Below are positions 41,201-56,200 of a DNA stretch of 64,000 nt, one piece after another (position 1 is the first letter of the stretch; every line of letters begins with the position of its first letter). The stretch spans positions 219,897-283,896 of the forward strand of contig VXAZ01008277.1 in the NCBI GenBank assembly GCA_013399875.1, in the 5' to 3' direction. The position numbers and the translations under genes were made by a program. The DNA is from Gymnorhina tibicen. Lineage: Eukaryota; Chordata; Aves; Passeriformes; Artamidae. The notes under the pieces were generated by a model that saw nothing but the letters and a program-made list of their open reading frames with translations, was not told the DNA's origin and ran no database searches.

Positions 41201-44200
41201 GGGGATCCTCAACCCAGATTTCAAACCCAAGTATAAGCATGTTTTGCTTAGTTTTAATGTGTGGGCTTGGGCCTGGCATCTTGAATGAGAACCTTTTTCC
41301 TATGAACCAAGAAAACTCTGTTCTTACAGTGGGTGGATGGTTTATCTGACCCCGAGGAAATCCATACAGTCAGTAGGGCTGCTAAGGAAGCACCTCCAGA
41401 ACACAAAGGAAGGCATCTTATGCGGAGGACAGGTTACCAATCTTCGAGGAATTAAACACTTGTAGTGAAAAAAAAAAAAACTATGTGGAAGGTTTCAAGA
41501 ACATTAACATTTGGTAGGAAAAACCTTGCTAAAAGTCCTGCCTGTGCTGGAAAATAGACTTGACGACCACAGTCACTAAATGCCTTTATTTTATAAAAGC
41601 TTTCCTTCTGGTATTCTGAGGAACCAATTTGGTGCTTTTTCTAGGCAAAAAGCCTTGGTTGCTACTGGACAAAAGACAATAGAAGATGCAGCAAAATGGT
41701 AAGTACCTGTGATTTCTAAGGCGGGCCTTCACATTAAACCTGCCTAAAAATCCCTGTTGATGTGCTCATCCTGCCACTGAATTTGAAGCTAGCTGCTATA
41801 AAAAGAACAAACCTGAATTTGAGATTTTTTTTTTTTTAACTGACTTCACTCTGAGAGAGAAATACTTGTATTTGTACTTATTCTGGGAAGCAAGGTTACT
41901 TACAGAAGGTCCAGGTAAATTAAAAAGAAGCAGCTACTTCTACTTTTACCAGTGAGTCAGTTCATGGGAGCAGCTGGTCTGGTCAGAGAATCCTCCTCAG
42001 CTTTAAGCCTCCTGAGGGAAAGGAACAAGGAAAAAGGGAAAATTTCTGTAAACCCATGGCTGCACTTACAAACACGTGCAGAAACAGCAGCTGAAGGGGA
42101 ACAGAAAGGCTCACCACAAAGTAAGCTGAAAGGCTGATGGTCAGAGGAAGGTATTATTACACTTAAAATCACTTCTCAGTTTTGTACCCCACAAAGTTTT
42201 TTCCTCCCTACCAAGACTCTCACAGAGTATTTATATGCCATTCATGTGCTGGTAATTGATGGGTTTTTTTGCTTTAACTCATCTTCACATTAAATCCAGT
42301 CTTTCCTTGCACATTCTTTTTGGGTCTTGTTTGGCTTTTTTTTTTTTTTTCCTCCTTGGCTCAGTTGCTTTTTGCTTTTTTCTTCTATTTTCTTTTATTT
42401 TGTGAAAAGCCAGAGGAGATATTTGAGAAAGGCATGTTCTTTCCAAATAATTTTTTTCAGGGAGGCTACCACTCTTCCCAACAACCACTCTCAATCCAAC
42501 AGCTGCAAAGACAAACGTACAGCATGTGAAGGACATGCTAAAGGACATCATCACACAGCATATGAGTTTCTGCCCTTTACTTCTGTATTTTCTGATTTGT
42601 CTTGCTTGCTTTCCTTATGGCTGAATAAAAAGGCTCTTTTCAAGTGTTTTTTTAATCTTCAGTTAATTTCAGTTTTGTCATTCTTCAACATGTTCCACCC
42701 ATTGCTTTTTTCCTCCTTCAGTCCTATTTCCAGTCATGAAAAGGGGAAATCCTAAAAAAGTATTTTTTGTTTTCTCCCATTTTCAGACACTGACAGAAGT
42801 GAAGACACATGATAAAATGTTAAGTACTCAACAAAATAATCAGAAAAAAACCCCTCCATTATTTAGTGCTTCAGAGAGGAAAAGGAGCTTTTACTTCAGC
42901 TTTTCATTTGTAAGAAAAGAATAAAATTGTATTTTCTTTTTGTGATCTCTGCTATGGAGGCCTTCAGTCACAGGAGACAAGAGCCAGCGGTGCACACGCT
43001 CACTCTCGGTGGTATGCTCTTGATTTCAGGCTGCATTCCCACTGCAACGACCCCTCCCTGGATGACCCGATCCCTCAGGAATACGCTCTCTACCTGTGCC
43101 CCACGGGCCGCCTGCACAGCCGCCTGCAGGACTTCTGGAAGGAGAGCAAGCGCCAGTGCGGGAAGAACAGAGCCCACGAGGTTTTCCCACACGTCACCCT
43201 CTGCGACTTCTTCCCGGTGAGGCACGGCAGAGTGCAAGGGTCGAAATTCAGCTGGGTGATGTTTGGTGAAACTGGGCCACCTGCTGCTGCCTGACACCAG
43301 AACTTGTTGGTGATCAAATGACACGACCTAGGTCCGGGCACGTTGCTTAATGTCTGAGTGATGCTTAATGTTTGGCTGGGATGTTTCACAGTGGCTGATC
43401 CATCTAGAGCAGCCCTGTGCAGTCCAGCTGCTGTCAGGCTTCCACGTGTCCACTGCTGCATGGATTTAGGATGATAAACCTTCCCAGCCAGGGCAGCAGT
43501 GGCTGCCATCAGCCCCCTGTGCAGCAGGGACAGCGTTATCACAGGATGCAGACAACTTTGGTACCAAGCCCGTGGGAATCTCAGGGAAAGTTCTCTGCCT
43601 TCCCCACAGAGCCCCATCAGCAGGTCAGTGCTGTGGTGGCGTGTCCCAGATTTTACCCTTTCTATTGAAGCTGAAGATTTTGTGAAATCTTTTGTGAAGT
43701 CCAGCCAAGAGTCACTGGTCTGGAAAAACTCTGGAGACACCTGGAATCCAGTTTTAGCGTGTTGATGGTGAAACACATGAGCATCAGCTGTATCTGGGAT
43801 GTGCTGAAACAGGCTTGGGCTAGAGCAGCTGGACAAAAATGACTTTGTTCATCATACTTTTATGTTAAACCCTTAAGTGCTTCCTTCCCCTTAAGGGTGG
43901 GTCATCACAACCATGCCAGAAAGTAGAGGCAGTGAAAATAAGATTATTTTGTTTCAAAATACTGAATGGTGCTCTGTGGCCATTAAGCACAATTATACAG
44001 AACAAAAATAATTAATTAATAATGAATGCCATGCTCTTGGGAGGCATCAAGTTTAAAGGCCTGTCTGGAAGAGGCAACTGCATTGCAACCCTCACCTTGC
44101 ACACCTCAGCAAAGGACTGTAGGATAACAATAACACAAATTCTTACTTAGAACTGAAGAGGGAAATCATGATCCCTGTCTCATTTCAGACTGGTTACTGC

Positions 44201-47200
44201 ACACCTGTCAGATGGTAAAATATTCTGTCCTTTTCCTAGCCAGGCTAGATACACCTTGGGTTGAAGGCTCCATCTCCTGATTTAGAGCCAGGACACTGTG
44301 CTGATCCAACTGCCCACTATTACTGGCTTTAATCACAGGAATTTCAGGCAAATTCCTAGGTATTTTGTGTTTCCCAGGAAGTTTGTAGCCCTGCAGTTTT
44401 CTGGCAGTGCTGTATGACAGAGGCTACAACACTGGCTGTGAGCTGGTGGGTAAAGCCTGCTCCTCCTCTGTTTTCTTCCAGTGTGAAGACCAGAAAGTGG
44501 AATTATTGTATGACGTCTTGAAGCGAGTCGGTGACAGCTTTTCCCAGAGCTTTCCACCATCCATTTCCCTAACACTACATGCATCTCCCAGCTACCTTGG
44601 CTTCTTCATTGATGACAGCCAGGCAAACGTCCTCAAAGAGTTTGCTGTGGCATTCTCATCAGAGGCTTCAGCTCTGGCAGGTAGGACCAACATCAGAGGG
44701 AAAGCGGGTGGATTGTAGCACAAATGCGTAGCCACAGTACTGAAAACATGACCAGTGTCTCCAGGGGATCTTAGCTGATGTTTTCCTGCCAGCAAACACC
44801 CTTTTCTCCTACAGATTTGCAAGCAGAGTGGCCAGAGGAGCATGTTTTAGACTTTAAAGACAAAACTCTTTTGTCTAAAAGCTGAAATGATCCTGTGTGC
44901 AACATGGCAGGCCATTGAACAGGATATCCAAGACAGGCAGGGACATAACACTCCCCAGATTTCCAACCCCATGGTGCTGTGGCCCAGCCTGAGGGCCTGA
45001 CTGCATCCCTGGGAACAGGGCTTAAAACCCTTCCCAAGGGAAACTGCATCACCAGTGGAGACTGGTGGGGCACAGCCCCACCACAGCTTTGTCTGGGAGA
45101 AATGAGTTCAACACCTCTCAGGCTGGGAGAGGAAATCAAACCCTGATCATTTTTTTTGACTCACAGATGAAGCCGGGAAGCAAATCCAGTCCATGTTTGT
45201 GAATGGTTTTGGCATGATTAAAACCATGACACCCTTCAAAACCATTATTCAGTAGATCTGCTGTACAACTAGTTACTGTGGTGTGTCCTGCATCACGCAA
45301 AGCATGTAGGATAAAACAAGGGGAGTTTTAAATGACTTTTGTTTCTATGTTGTGATGTGATTGTTTCATCCCTAGACTGCCACGTGAAGCCCTTCTTGAA
45401 GCAGTTCCACCTTACCTTGGCCCACAGGTTTTATCCTCACCATCAGAAGACTTTGGAACAACTGGCCAAATGCATTAACCCAGGGGAGCCCTGCCAGTGG
45501 GTGGCTGCTCTCTATTCACGGGACATGCGTTTTGTGCATTACCAGGTACCGGAATCAGATTTATTTCATTTCCTGAGCCCTTAATTTTCTTTGCTACCGT
45601 TATGTTGCCTTTTCCATCCTTAAGAAAAATCTCTGCCTGCTCAGCACAGTGTTTCAAAGAGCTTGGTTGTTTCCAGTGCCATTTTGGGCTGAAAAACTGC
45701 ACTCCTGAATCAGGAGATAATACCTTTATGGTAGGTTGCTTGACCTGTATGTCTCAAAATCTAATTCCAAACTCCAGCAGAAAAAAACTAATCTCACCAT
45801 GACATGAGAAAATAAAAGAGACAGGAAATCATCATCCTTTAGTATTTGCTAGGATTTGTCAGTTTACAGTTTTGCAGTAAAGTTCCATTCAGCAAAATTA
45901 GTTTTCTTGATTGTTCCAGCCATGATGAAAACTGCAGCAGTGAGCAAGGCACAGTTCTCACTGATGATTTTCTGCTTAGCAGGCTCTTAGTTAAAACCTG
46001 TCAACATTGTTTCAGTTCTCATTTCCAAATTTAAATTATGGAATGATCAACAGTTTTTTTGTCAGATCAGTAAATCGCTTTGTCACAAGTCTCATATTGG
46101 ATTTTAGTCACACTCAGGAGAGCTGCAAGCAATCACAAAAATAGGTCAGATCTATGTTCGCTTTCAAATAAGTCTGTACCAGTTACAGGGGAAAAAAAAG
46201 TAGTTTTGTGAAAACCAAGGGGCTGCTTTTACACATGTTGTAAGTGTGGTAGAGTCTTCCTTCTCCTCTGCCAAAGTGCCACTAAAGACATGTTGCAGAG
46301 GGGAAAATGGAGCTGTGCCCAGGAGAGGGGAACAAGCATTCCCTGAGCTGCTGCAGCGCAGGGAACATCCTGACCCTGCTGTGTGTCCCCCTCAGAGGCT
46401 GAGGGCCCTCTTCCAGTACAAGCCCCAGAACATTGACGAGCTCATGATCAACGCCGGGGACTTGATCTACGTGGACCCCACGCAGCAGTGTGACGTGAGC
46501 GAGGGCTGGGTGATCGGCACCTCGCACCGCACCGGCTGCAGGGGCTTTCTCCCGGAAAACTACACCGAGAAAGCCCACGAGTCAGACACGTGGGTCAAGC
46601 ACAGGTGACTTGGGGTTTCACGGGTGCTGCTTTCCATCGGCCGCTTTTCCTGCTGAGGAGCCGTGGCAGTTCCTCCCTCGCCGGGACCTGGGGGCGGAGG
46701 GGGAATCCTGAGGGTCCGGGTGGGACGCTGGGAGACCTTCTGAGAGAAAAGGGATAGGACACACACCTGCAGACACCCAGAGTTCACAAGTTCAGCTGCT
46801 CGAGGGATGACCCCTGCTTGCTCTTGAACAACCTGAACACCCTAATGAATTTTGAAAGAGCACATTCTGCCAGGGCAGGCTGAGCCTTCAGCCTGGCTCT
46901 CTGCTCTCTTCTTTTTTCTCATTTCAAGGCCTTGTAGAGTTAACTTGAAGTGAAACCACACCAAGGTTGCTCCACCAGCTTGGCACCACCCTTATCTTGT
47001 TGATGTGCCGTGCATCAGAAGGCACCTGTCTGGCTTCCTGCACTTCATTCTGCAGCTGACAGCACAGCTGATGCTACTTGTAGATTAGAGCCGATTTTTC
47101 TAGGCAGGGAAATTTTGGTGCTCTTCTTGATGTCTCAGAGAAAGGGAGGAGGCTACCAGGGAGTATTTCCTGCTTGAAGGTCCCACTTCAGCAGGGTTAC

Positions 47201-50200
47201 ACCCAATATACACCATCACTTCATAATATTTTAACCTCATTTTTATGGGGCATGACTTACTGATCCTGTAAACAATATCATGACTCAAAAATCCCTTCTA
47301 TTTGTGTGTGTGCCTGAATGTTTGTGTATCCCTGTGTGCTGCTTCTGCTTTTTCTGCAGGGAATATGTTTTTGAGACAGCTTCAAGATCCTTCACCAAAA
47401 CTGAAAAGGAACCCAGTGTAAAGCTGAATGGGGAAACCCATAATCCCAGTATGTCAAGGAGTGTAACCAGTGTACTTTCTCTTCAGGTAATTGTTTTTTC
47501 CATTTCTTATCTTTGCCACATGCTTTGGCAGATATGCTATTAATTAAAGGCATTTAGTAAATTTAATAGTATTTTCCATTTCCTCCCTCACGATTTCATG
47601 TTTTGCTGTACATTTACACATGTTTCGTTGATTTATTATGTTGTACATTTATAAATACATACCTACTCATACTGCACTGTATAATATCTCATTTTTTTTT
47701 GGTAATGTATATGATGTGTATTATACTTGCCTTTCATAAAATTTTCCTTGTTCCTGTCATAATAGCACAAAACCTGAGTTCTGTGCTCAGGTTTCTCTGA
47801 GCACAGCCTCAGTGGGTGTGGAGACAAGCCTGACAGGTGAGACACAGGCACAACCTCCCCTGACTTCCACATGGCTTCAGGCAGAGTAAATGTATCAGAA
47901 TTAGGCTCGCTGTTCACGGCTGCTCTTATGTCCAGATTCTACGGATGTCATCTTGGAGGTTTCCACGGCCCCACATCACACTGAAATGTTCCATTTCCTT
48001 CTTTATTTTTAGATATGTAGCTAGTGCAAACAGCTGCACAGAACAGCTAGCTGGAGTGGTTAACAGCACTGGTAGGATCACATTTTTGCCCCAGGTTCAA
48101 CATCAACATGTATCAATTTTTCCTGTGTTTTCCACTGGTCTTCTGGTAGGAAGAACAAAAAAAATAAGGACTCTGATTTTTTCCTGCAGCACACTTGCAC
48201 CTGCATTGCCTTTTTGCCTCTGTCAGAGATGGCAAGATGCATTTTCAGTGCAGACATGCCTCAGGAACCTCTTTGGCTTGCTGGCCCCACAGCCTCTCTT
48301 CCTGCTGTGCTGAGCAATAACCCTGGGCTGGTTTGTGCTAACATCAGAGAAACTGAGGGCACCTTGAGGGAACTGCCACCCTGGGGCCTCCAGGACACCA
48401 TGCATATGACTGTAAGAAATATCTGAACTAGTCACACATCCTTCCTCTGGCTCTTGGCTGCTCTTGGCCTCTCTTATCCAGGTCAGATCTGTGGCACAGC
48501 CAAGGCTTGGCCTGAGGTGTTTTGCAGACGGGCACTTCTCCAGTCTAGAGTTTTCCCTGGCCTCCGGGTTCCTCTCAAGCAGAAGAGGAAGACCACAAAA
48601 CCTTGAGTTTATACTCTGCTCTTGTGGCAGTTGATTGGCATTTCATGGCAGAAATGCAAGTGTTTAACAGAATGCATGAATATCAACCTCAAACCACTTC
48701 TTAAGAGTTCCCTTCTCTGTTGCTGAAGATGCAGAGCACTTAACTCAGTGCTGCAGCAGTAAGGCTGTTGTGAAGTTTTAAAACCTTTGACCTGTTTCTC
48801 CTTATCTTCTTCTCGTTTGTATTTAATGTGCATTGTGTGCTAACCCCAAACTACTTCAAACTTATTCGTAATTCCATGCAGTCTAAGTGAAAAAAGTGGC
48901 CTTGTCGGAGATCCGGGTTCACTTTTGATTTGGCCACACAGTTATGAAAATGTAGTAGTAGTATTTTTAATGAGGAAAAGAAAGAGAATTTTGGTGTTAG
49001 TCCTGGTGTAGAAAAGGGCATTACCACTTAAATCTTAACTGGTTTTCCATTCTTTTGTTTATATCAACCATATGATGTAACTAAAGTTATGATTCCTTCC
49101 CACACTGAGATGAAAAGATCTGTTACCAGCACTGTCTTTCACTGGTGCTAACACAGAATTAAAACCTGCAGCCCCTGAGGGTCAGGGATGCGACCTTTGA
49201 CAGGACAAGAGGAAGTGGCCATAAGCTGCACCAGGAGATGTTCAGGCTGGACATCAGGAAGAATTTCTTCACTGAAAGGATGGTCAAGCATTGGAACAGA
49301 CTGCCCAGGGAGGTGTGGAGTCACCAAACCTGGAAGCGTACTAGAAACAACAGGATGTGGCATTCAGTGCTGTGGTTTAGTTGACAACGTGCTGATCGGT
49401 CAAAGGTTGGACTCGATGATCTTGGAGGTCTTCTCCAACCTTAATGATTTTATGATTCTGTCTCTTACATTTGCCTTTTGTGGAGAACCAGTCAGGCTTG
49501 CCACTGTCCTAAAGACAGGCATCAGTTTTACTGTCTCTTCTCCAGGAATCCAGAGTTTTCCTGCAGGTTCTAGGTAACATTCTCATGAAACCCCCTTTTC
49601 CCCCAGCTGTCTCAGAACGTTGCCCTGCGGAGAGGGGTGCTGGTGATGCGCCACGGGGAAAGAGTGGATCAGGTCTTTGGCAAATCTTGGCTTCAGCAGT
49701 GCCTGACTGCAGATGGTGAGTAAGGTAATGGGAGGATCTGCAAAAACCAGGACCAAACCCAATTAATCCCAGTAATGGGTAGAATAGATTCAATGTTCTG
49801 CATGTAAATGTGAGCACTGGCACAAAGGAGTGATAAGTCAGGCACAGCACTGCTTTGACCTGCATGTGACCAGGTCACAATGTCCTAAAGTCCTTCGTGT
49901 TCATGCTCACTAAACTCTGCAGATGAACACAGCTCTTGGGCCATTGATGGAAGTGTGGAACAAATCACAGGAGCACACTCATCACCTCTCATCACGCAGG
50001 ATGGTGGTGGTCAGACCCCTCCACCTTTCTGTGCCTAAGTCAGAATCATGGGCTGTTGATCAGAGGCACACTACATCACTAGTCCAACCTGGGGAATCTG
50101 GGGTGGAAATGAAACATCAGCACTGACCTAAATTAAAATCTGAATTTCTTCTCTCTCTCAAAAAAAAAAAAAAAAAAAAAAAAAGGAAAAAGGTTTGTTT

Positions 50201-53200
50201 TCAGGTGAAGAAAACTGACCTGAAACAAAATGTGTGTCAGGAGGAAGGAGGGGAACAAGAAGGTGGGAGTTCACAAGTGAGAGCTTCATGCTGAAAGTCT
50301 GCCTTGCTATGCTGGAGATTCCCCATGTTTAGTGTGTGAAATTCACACCAGATAAGGAGAATGGTACCTTCTGGCTGCATGATCAATGCATTGGTTTCAT
50401 TTTGATTCAGTGGAAATGGGTTTTTTGGGTCATTTTGGCAATTGTAAAAGAATATAGATAGGGAGTCGATTTTTGTTTCTCTTGAGTCCCAAATTCTCAT
50501 GATTTCATGTCCTCTCCCCTCCTTCCCATTTGCTCCTTCCTAGCTTGCAGAAGAGGGGCTATTCTGTTAGGACAGGTGACTTCCCAAGCCAGTGTTGTGA
50601 CCTTAAAACGTGACCCCTTTAAGGTAACAGCACTGGGTGTTTTTCATCAGCGAGACACTGACTCTGTCTGTAATACAAACATAACACAGCTGCTGCCTCC
50701 CTCTTGCCACAGAAAAATGTATTGCCTTGTTTCAGGAAAATACACCAGAACGGATCTGAACTTCCCCTCCTCCCTGCCAAGGCGGAAAGACAGCGTGAAG
50801 CAGTTTGAATGTGATCCTCCTTTATCTTCCTGTGGTATTTTCCAGTCAAGGCTTATAGGTAAGCTGGATATTATCCTCCTGCAAATGTAAGGGCTTGAGA
50901 AGCAGGCTGTCATCATCTGCCAAAGCTCATGCTGGCTTTATAGCAGAATTTCCTACCAGCACTCACTGTTGGCCACAATCCTCTGCAGGCAACCACTGCA
51001 AGATCTTCTTAAATAGCAAAATAGAGAACACAGCTGGTTACTCATCTTTGAGACCCACTCTGCCAGTTCCTGGCAGAGGAAGTCAAAAGGAAGAAGACAG
51101 AACACTACCTGTGCCCTGCTGCTTGCCTGCGAGGGATTAATGTCTTATGCAGTTGTCCCTGAATGGGCAGTGAGGAGTGAAGGGGCTGGCCAGAGGAAGC
51201 AGCTCCATGGTCAGCAGAGTGTGGTCACCTCGCTGCAGGAGGATGGGTGATGCAGGTTAGGCTGACTCAATTCGCTCACCAGATGAAATTGTTTGTGCTC
51301 CCTGAGCAAGGTGCGTGACTGTGACAGTGCTGGTCTGCAAATGCTTGTCTCTGATGGTTCAGGTACATGGAGACAGCCAAATGCCTAAATGCTGTTTGCA
51401 GATTTGGAGGGGATCTTCTGTAATTATCTTTCCAACGCTCATTGTAGAATTGATGTTTCCACCAGAGTGAGCTTCCTAATGAGCCCAATCAGCAGACAGT
51501 GTGAAAAAAATGAATAGAAAGGGACTGTCAGTGTATCCCACGTTGATGAAATTGCAAAGCTCCGAGCTGTTTTTTTGCAGAAAGCATTTTGTAGTCGTTT
51601 CTCATCTGTCACACTTTGCTGTTGCCATCCAGGGGAAGCTCTGCTGGACCAGGAGGTGACAGTCAGCTACGTGTACTCGTCCCCCGCCCTGCGCTGCGTG
51701 CAGACAGCTCAGCACGTGCTGCAGGGTAAGGTAACACAACCTGCCAGGTGCTTCTGCCACACTGGAAACACCATCAAACTTCTGTGAAGTCTCTGACATG
51801 AGCAATTAAGAAGATGTACGACTTTGTGGTTATTTGTGGTTACCTTTAAGCGGGGAAAGCGAGGTGGTTTTGACGAGCTGGTAATGCAGGAGCAGCAAAC
51901 CTGCTGGTGTGTGTACAGTCTGTGGGATATGAGCCCATTAACTCTGGTCCTTCCTAGCTAGAATGGAATCTAATGTTACATGAAACAGAGGTGTTTCACA
52001 GCTGCTTGAATTCAGCATTAGTAGATGTTCACCAAATCACCACTGCCACCTCTTCCAGAAAATATTTTGAGCCAAAAAAGCAGATATTTCCAGAGCTCTG
52101 AAGGATCTGAATGTGAATCATGGATGATTGCTTTCACGTTTTCTTTTGCAAGCTGAACTACTTTAATCCTTCATATTGCAGAACCTCTTTCCCTTCCTTT
52201 CCTCTCCCTCTTTTCTTTGTTTCATCTCCTGTCCCTTTCAGCAGGTTCACAGTCCATTATCATGTTTACATCAGAATGCATTCACTGCCACTCAGTAACC
52301 TCTCTTGAGAATACTCAAAAAATAATGTTTCTTTTGGCAAGAGAATTCCATTTCTAATACAGGACAATTTGGACAACTTACTGCCCCCCGAGGAACACTG
52401 AGCAAAATGCTATATAAAAGTGGTAAAAACGTTTCCTGTCTGAAGTTTATTCAGATTGCAGCATCACTGAGGTTTTTCCTTCTAGCAGAGCATCACAGGA
52501 GAGCTTAAAAAATTATGATTATGATAATAATGATGATAATAATTTTCAGTCCCTTTACATTAGTCAGACAAGAATATAATGATGACTTCCTTTAATCTAT
52601 TATTTGACAATAAGAAATTCATTTTCATTAATGGAAGTAGAACAACAAACAAGACAGAACATATAGCCTGAATGTAGCACTCTGAGTGTGCCTTTCTCGT
52701 AAGATTTATTTCTTGTTCTTACAGGGCTTAAATTAAATCAAAAAGTCAAAATCAGGGTGGAACCAGGACTGCTTGAATGGACCAAGTGGGAAGCAAGCAG
52801 AGCAATCCCTAGCTTCATGACCGTGGCAGAACTGGTGGAGGCATCTTACGACATAGATGCAAGCTATGGGTAATGGCTCTGTGGCTGATAAAGCTGTGGG
52901 GTTTTTCCCTGAGGTATCTTGCCCTTTCACGTGTCACAAATCATTACACACGCTGCAAAGATGGGGTGATTCTGATCAAAGTCAAATCAAAATAAGGTAT
53001 CAAAATAAGATGTGCTGTCACCAGCACATGGGTGCACTCACACAAACATCTTGTGCGTGGGACCAGCCCTGCTGTGGTGTTGCCTTGAGGGCTGCTGGCT
53101 CAGGCCCACAGCTGGACATGTACCAGCACAGCTGCATTACAGGCATTAATGTCAGGTGCCAGGAGCTTTGCTTTTACCTTTGGTTCACGTTAAAATGCTT

Positions 53201-56200
53201 TAGAAATGTGAGGAATAACCTGATTTTCAGTGACAAAGAAATGCGACGTTAGGTAAGGTCGGTCAGCCCTTGCCTGAGGGGTCTGCAGGGCAGCAGCGAC
53301 AGGTTTTGGGGACAGGCAAGGTAAGAGCATTTCACTTTAACTGATGTTTGTGGCATGGTTTAAAGTTGCTCAAAGATTACTACTGGGCTCAGCAAGGACC
53401 TTTTGGAGCCCTCATAACTTGGTGGGGTGAGGGTGATGCCTTTTCTGAGCACTTGCAAACCACAGCCCAGCAGGAAATGAAAAGCCTCCAATTCAATCTA
53501 GCTCCTCATCTTGTTCACAAACCAGGCTGCTCAGTCTTTGCAGTGCATAGCCAGATCCAGGAAATTACTCAGCTGTCTCTGGGATTTCCCACATATTCAA
53601 GAAATGGGGGAAGGAACCATTTCATGTCTTAATGTCTTCCTTACAGCCAAGGAAGTATCTTTGGTTGAGAAGGCATAAAGTCTCCAAAACCCTTCTTTTT
53701 TTGAAGCACAGGGCTTTCTGGTGTGTTTTTCACTGTGACAGAATGTTTTCTCTAGGGTTTTTTGGTACAAAATCACTTGCCTCAAAAGAAAATGCAAATG
53801 CACAGCAGTGGGAGGTTCAGAGGGGAGGCTCTAAGGCAATGTTAACTACAGTGTTCAGGTCCCTCACAGCTCACTCAGGTCCAGGCAAAAATAGGGTGGA
53901 TGAACTACAAACTTGCACATAGAATGCCAGTTTCCTCCCATCACATGCAGGGCTAAAAAATCCTTGGGTGCCAGGTGTTTGAGATCACTTAAAGCATCAC
54001 TGGCGAGGAAGGGTGTCAGTAAAAATCAGACATAATTGTAAGGGTCAGCACAACACAATTCGTTGGCAAGGTTCATTCTACTCCTGACTGGATGGTTAAG
54101 GCACACCAAGGGAAAAAAAGCAAAAACAAGATTCAGTCAATCAATCCAAACAGAAATAAGCCAAGAGCAGTGTGTGTGACAAAAGGAACAACATTTGGCA
54201 GCATTTAACTTAGCTTGTAACTTTAATTAGCCTCACTTACAGGCCTAACTTGCTTAGGTATCTGAAGTACCTGACCATCTAAGAGAGCAGCATTGCTGGT
54301 GTATTTGCCATAGCACATGCACACGTGTGTACACACTGACAGAAGGAGTCAGTGCAAGGTACCTGTGAAAAATTCCCCTCAAAGGCAGTGAAATACTCCC
54401 TTTGGATGCCTTTGCATTTCCTCACTGGGAAAAGGGTTGAGCCTCGAGGAGTGGGGGGATCAGCCAGGATCCATCATTGTTTGGGGGTCCTACGAGTGCA
54501 GCAAATGGGAGATTTCCTAGCTTGGAGAGGTCCCACTCACAGGGAAGTTCTGGTCACTGCTGTGGTCCAGGAAAACTCCAAAGGTCTCATTTTGGACTGC
54601 TGTTTATAGGGTCCCAAGAAATGGGCTTCAGTCATCACAAGGTTTCATCCTGGCCCCACTTTGGCTTGGCACTTTCTTTGAAAATGTGAGAACAAGAACA
54701 TCAAGCCATTCAGGCAAAAAAAAAAATATTTCCAAGGGTGTTCATAAAAAAATGCAGGAGCTCATTGGACAGCAGAAGTGCCTGGGAGCAGACTAGCAGA
54801 CTATTTCTGATAAGCTCCAGAGGAGCTGAGCCCAGGGGCTGCTCATCAAGGCTGAGGCCTAATGAGCATTTCACAGATCATGGTGTGGCCTGAAAAGGGA
54901 GGGGGGGAGGATGCACCACCACATCAGGGTCTGGTTTTACCATATTCACCTACTGCAAGTGGGGGCATGCTGTCCATCACCCAAGCCCCACCAGACCTCT
55001 GAGGCTGCCCTGATTCACAGCAGTGTGAAGGTCTGGCTCTCAGTTTTTTTGGGTGCCTGAAAAGCCCTTGTATATAAAAGAAAGAAGAATGACTGGTGTT
55101 GAAAGAAGTGCCCAGATACTTTGGAGGGATGCATTGCGATTATGGTCCCTGGAAACACCTTTTATTTTTTAAACTCTAATAGTTAAAGTCTTTACTATCC
55201 ATTTGACCAGCCATGAAGATAAGACTACTTTGTTGTAGACTTTTGTTGTAGATTTTTATTTACTTGGTTTATTGAGGAGATTAATGCTGAGGCTGAGGCA
55301 CCAAATCTTGCAAGCATTCACATCATCAGCATCTCTCTTTTCTTAGAACTCAGTCAGGACTGGAAGACCCGGGCGGCTCTGCCGCCCACATCTGGGCAGT
55401 GGTCCTTGCTGGCAGAATTGCTCAAAGCTTTTCTCAGGCATAAATCCTGCTTTAAATAACCTCCACTGTAAACTACAAGTTGTATTGAAGCCTGGTTTTG
55501 CCTGCATCTGGTGCTTTATGAGCTGTGAGACTTAGCCATGAGATTTAATGGAAATTACTCAGAGAAAAGCTAACGCTCCAGACAAGCAGAGGTAACAGTG
55601 TGTCAGCCAAGTCAATAGATAAACCTTTTAACTAAGTGCCTTTTCTCCGGTGTAGCCATTCAGTGGTGCTAAGAGTGTCCCAGTCTTCATCTAGATTAAC
55701 ATGTATTTGTGATCTTATTGCCAGGGGTAACTTCCCACTCTCTTCTCTGGTGCCATCGGAAAGTTATGAAGACTATGTCAGCAGAAGCTCTGCGGTTATA
55801 AAACAGATCATCACTGCCTGCCCCAGCAAAGGTAAAGGTTTCAGGTCTTTGTATCGTCTGTCAGACACTTGCAGTAACAGGAACTGGCAGAGATTTGCCA
55901 ACAGAAGCACGTTTAATGTGAGTTGTTGGCACTGCACAGAGCTTAAGGTAGACTCAGTGCTTGTCCTGGGCTACACTGAAGTAACACGCATGCAATTTAT
56001 GGGATAGAAATGAAAAAAGTAAAATAAAACTGAGACAGTAGAGTACTAAATTGCAAAAGTATACGCTTTACTTGGTCTTCCTACATTGGGATGTAGCTCA
56101 GCAAAAGATAATATGCTTTTCAGGAAAGCTTTTTTTCTCTTTCCCTCGCAAATGCCTTCTCTCACTAGCTGGCAAGCTCGACACACCGATATTTTCTGCC

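Noticed and set aside
43090..43836. 248-codon minus-strand ORF
   Set aside because: Antisense to the GC-rich UBASH3A exon 3 and its intron; the sense strand has the clear conserved exon.
45166..45250. Possible counterpart of the alternative exon of human UBASH3A
   Set aside because: Good acceptor but a stop codon comes before any donor and the residues do not resemble the human segment.
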